Assembly (NCBI GenBank): GCA_016867655.1
Contig: VGJA01000064.1
Coordinates: 1 to 6,069 of the forward strand
DNA length: 6,069 nucleotides
Direction: 5' to 3'
Origin: Candidatus Altarchaeales archaeon
Lineage (GTDB): Archaea > Altiarchaeota > Altiarchaeia > IMC4 > SCGC-AAA252-I15
Shown here: positions 5,344 through 6,069 of the stretch, one piece after another
Numbering within the stretch: the first letter of the stretch is position 1
How the letters are laid out: the number at the start of each line of letters is the position of its first letter
Translations under genes and position numbers: made by a program
Notes under the pieces: model-generated
What the model was told of the DNA's origin: nothing
What the model saw: only the letters and a program-made list of their open reading frames with translations
Database searches by the model: none

Positions 5344-6069
5344 ATGGCTAACATGGGGTTTATTTTTTCTGCTGGTGTTCGTGCTTGTTTGCTTGAGGTT
5401 AGCGCTGAAAAGCCTGGGAATGTTTTTTCTGGAAGGGGTTTTGGGAACACGTCTTACAGCGATTTTGTCAGGGGTTCTAGGGCTTTGAAGCCTGCCTTGC
5501 GTGAGAGTGTTTTGAGGGGCTTTCAGGCTGGTAGAAGAGTGATTGGTGTTGAGGATGTTGGAGTTGGTTCTTTGATTAAAGAGGCTGTTTTGGCTGTCAG
5601 AAAATCGCATGGAGGCGGCAACACCCATTTGGGCATTGCCATGTTTTTAATTCCTTTGTGTGCTGCCGCAGGCTTTTGCATTGCTTCAGGCAAAGGTTTT
5701 TCTGGCTTGCAGGCTTGTTTGAAAAAACTTTTGTATGGCACTGCAGTGAAAGATTCTTTGGATTTTTATGATGCCGTTAACATTGCCAGAGCCGGCGGGC
5801 TTGGGAAATCAAGGCTGGATGTGAGAGACAAAAATTCTAAGAAAAAATTGAAAAAATTGAATATGACTTTTTTGAAGGTGATGGAATACTCCTCTCGCAG
5901 AGACATGGTTGCCAGAGAGCTTGCCAGGGGAATGCCAATCATTTTCAATTTTGTAGTGCCTAACTTGGAAAAAAACACCAGAAAAACCAGAAACATCAAA
6001 AAAGCAATAGTGCAGACTTATCTGCAAACGCTTGCAAAATACCCCGACACGTTGATTTCAAGAAAACTT
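5344..6069 (+). CDS. CitG/MdcB-like (triphosphoribosyl-dephospho-CoA synthase family, COG1767) protein, 3'-truncated
   Basis: The frame is open from ATG 5344 through the last base, giving 242 residues without a stop; the family is usually about 270-300, so little is missing. Bacterial CitG and MdcB make 2'-(5''-triphosphoribosyl)-3'-dephospho-CoA from ATP and dephospho-CoA, the prosthetic-group precursor of citrate lyase and malonate decarboxylase. Matching blocks are LEVSAEKPGNVF (17-28) with SYSDFVRGSRAL (37-48), the nucleotide-binding SHGGGNTHLGIAMFLIPLCAAAG (88-110), and DAVNIARAGGLGKSRLDVRD (143-162). The archaeal versions have GGGNTH where bacterial ones have GVNTHKG. No lyase or decarboxylase subunit gene is visible, so the substrate in this organism is open. 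The 5' half is strikingly T-rich in its codons. It starts 23 bp after DUF371, without a clear Shine-Dalgarno; CTTAAAG at 5311-5317 could be a weak TATA box. Confidence 0.85.
   Translation, partial: MANMGFIFSAGVRACLLEVSAEKPGNVFSGRGFGNTSYSDFVRGSRALKPALRESVLRGFQAGRRVIGVEDVGVGSLIKEAVLAVRKSHGGGNTHLGIAMFLIPLCAAAGFCIASGKGFSGLQACLKKLLYGTAVKDSLDFYDAVNIARAGGLGKSRLDVRDKNSKKKLKKLNMTFLKVMEYSSRRDMVARELARGMPIIFNFVVPNLEKNTRKTRNIKKAIVQTYLQTLAKYPDTLISRKL

Noticed and set aside
4921..5628. Long open frame on the minus strand (235 codons) opposite DUF371 and the CitG-like gene
   Set aside because: It spans two well-supported + strand genes and their spacer, has no recognisable motif, and has a Ser/Thr/Asn-rich composition typical of antisense shadow frames.

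Overview
The window is archaeal chromosome. An archaeal-type ribosomal protein eL43 (L37Ae), RNA polymerase subunit Rpo12, KEOPS subunit Pcc1, prefoldin beta, aIF1A and a DUF371 protein all occur in about 6 kb. The first genes of transcripts have TATA-like boxes about 26-30 bp before the ATG, which suggests leaderless mRNAs. At least two internal genes, rpo12 and hisE, have Shine-Dalgarno matches. G+C looks intermediate. I cannot fix the lineage from this piece; a DPANN or related euryarchaeal-grade archaeon that keeps histidine biosynthesis genes would fit.

Layout. (1) At 1-724 on + is an information-processing operon with ATGA overlaps: the 3' part of rpl37ae with a long charged tail, then rpo12, then pcc1. 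(2) At 737-1513 on - is a ZupT-like ZIP metal transporter, convergent with pcc1. (3) At 1627-1971 on + is prefoldin beta, which in many archaea lies in the same cluster as rpl37ae-rpoP-pcc1; here the ZIP gene separates them. (4) At 2151-3641 on + is a 496-aa type II/IV secretion (archaeal pilus) ATPase with no partner gene in view. (5) At 4527-3821 on - is a hisI-hisE pair for steps 2 and 3 of histidine synthesis, with a GTGA overlap. (6) At 4569-6069 on + are aIF1A, a DUF371 protein and the first 242 codons of a CitG-family gene that runs off the window. hisI and aIF1A diverge from a 41-bp spacer with two back-to-back TATA-like boxes.

Both spacers flanking the secretion ATPase gene consist of three imperfect tandem repeats. 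The downstream one (3594 to about 3865) is the more striking. Each unit carries a copy of the ATPase gene's last codons plus, on the other strand, a copy of the last codons of hisE. This is best read as an old tandem triplication of a convergent gene junction. No stretch above 300 bp lacks a gene. I see no tRNA, rRNA, CRISPR array or insertion sequence. Apart from the repeats, the most open questions are the role of the CitG-like protein and of DUF371 beside aIF1A. I found no clear evidence of a novel multi-gene system.
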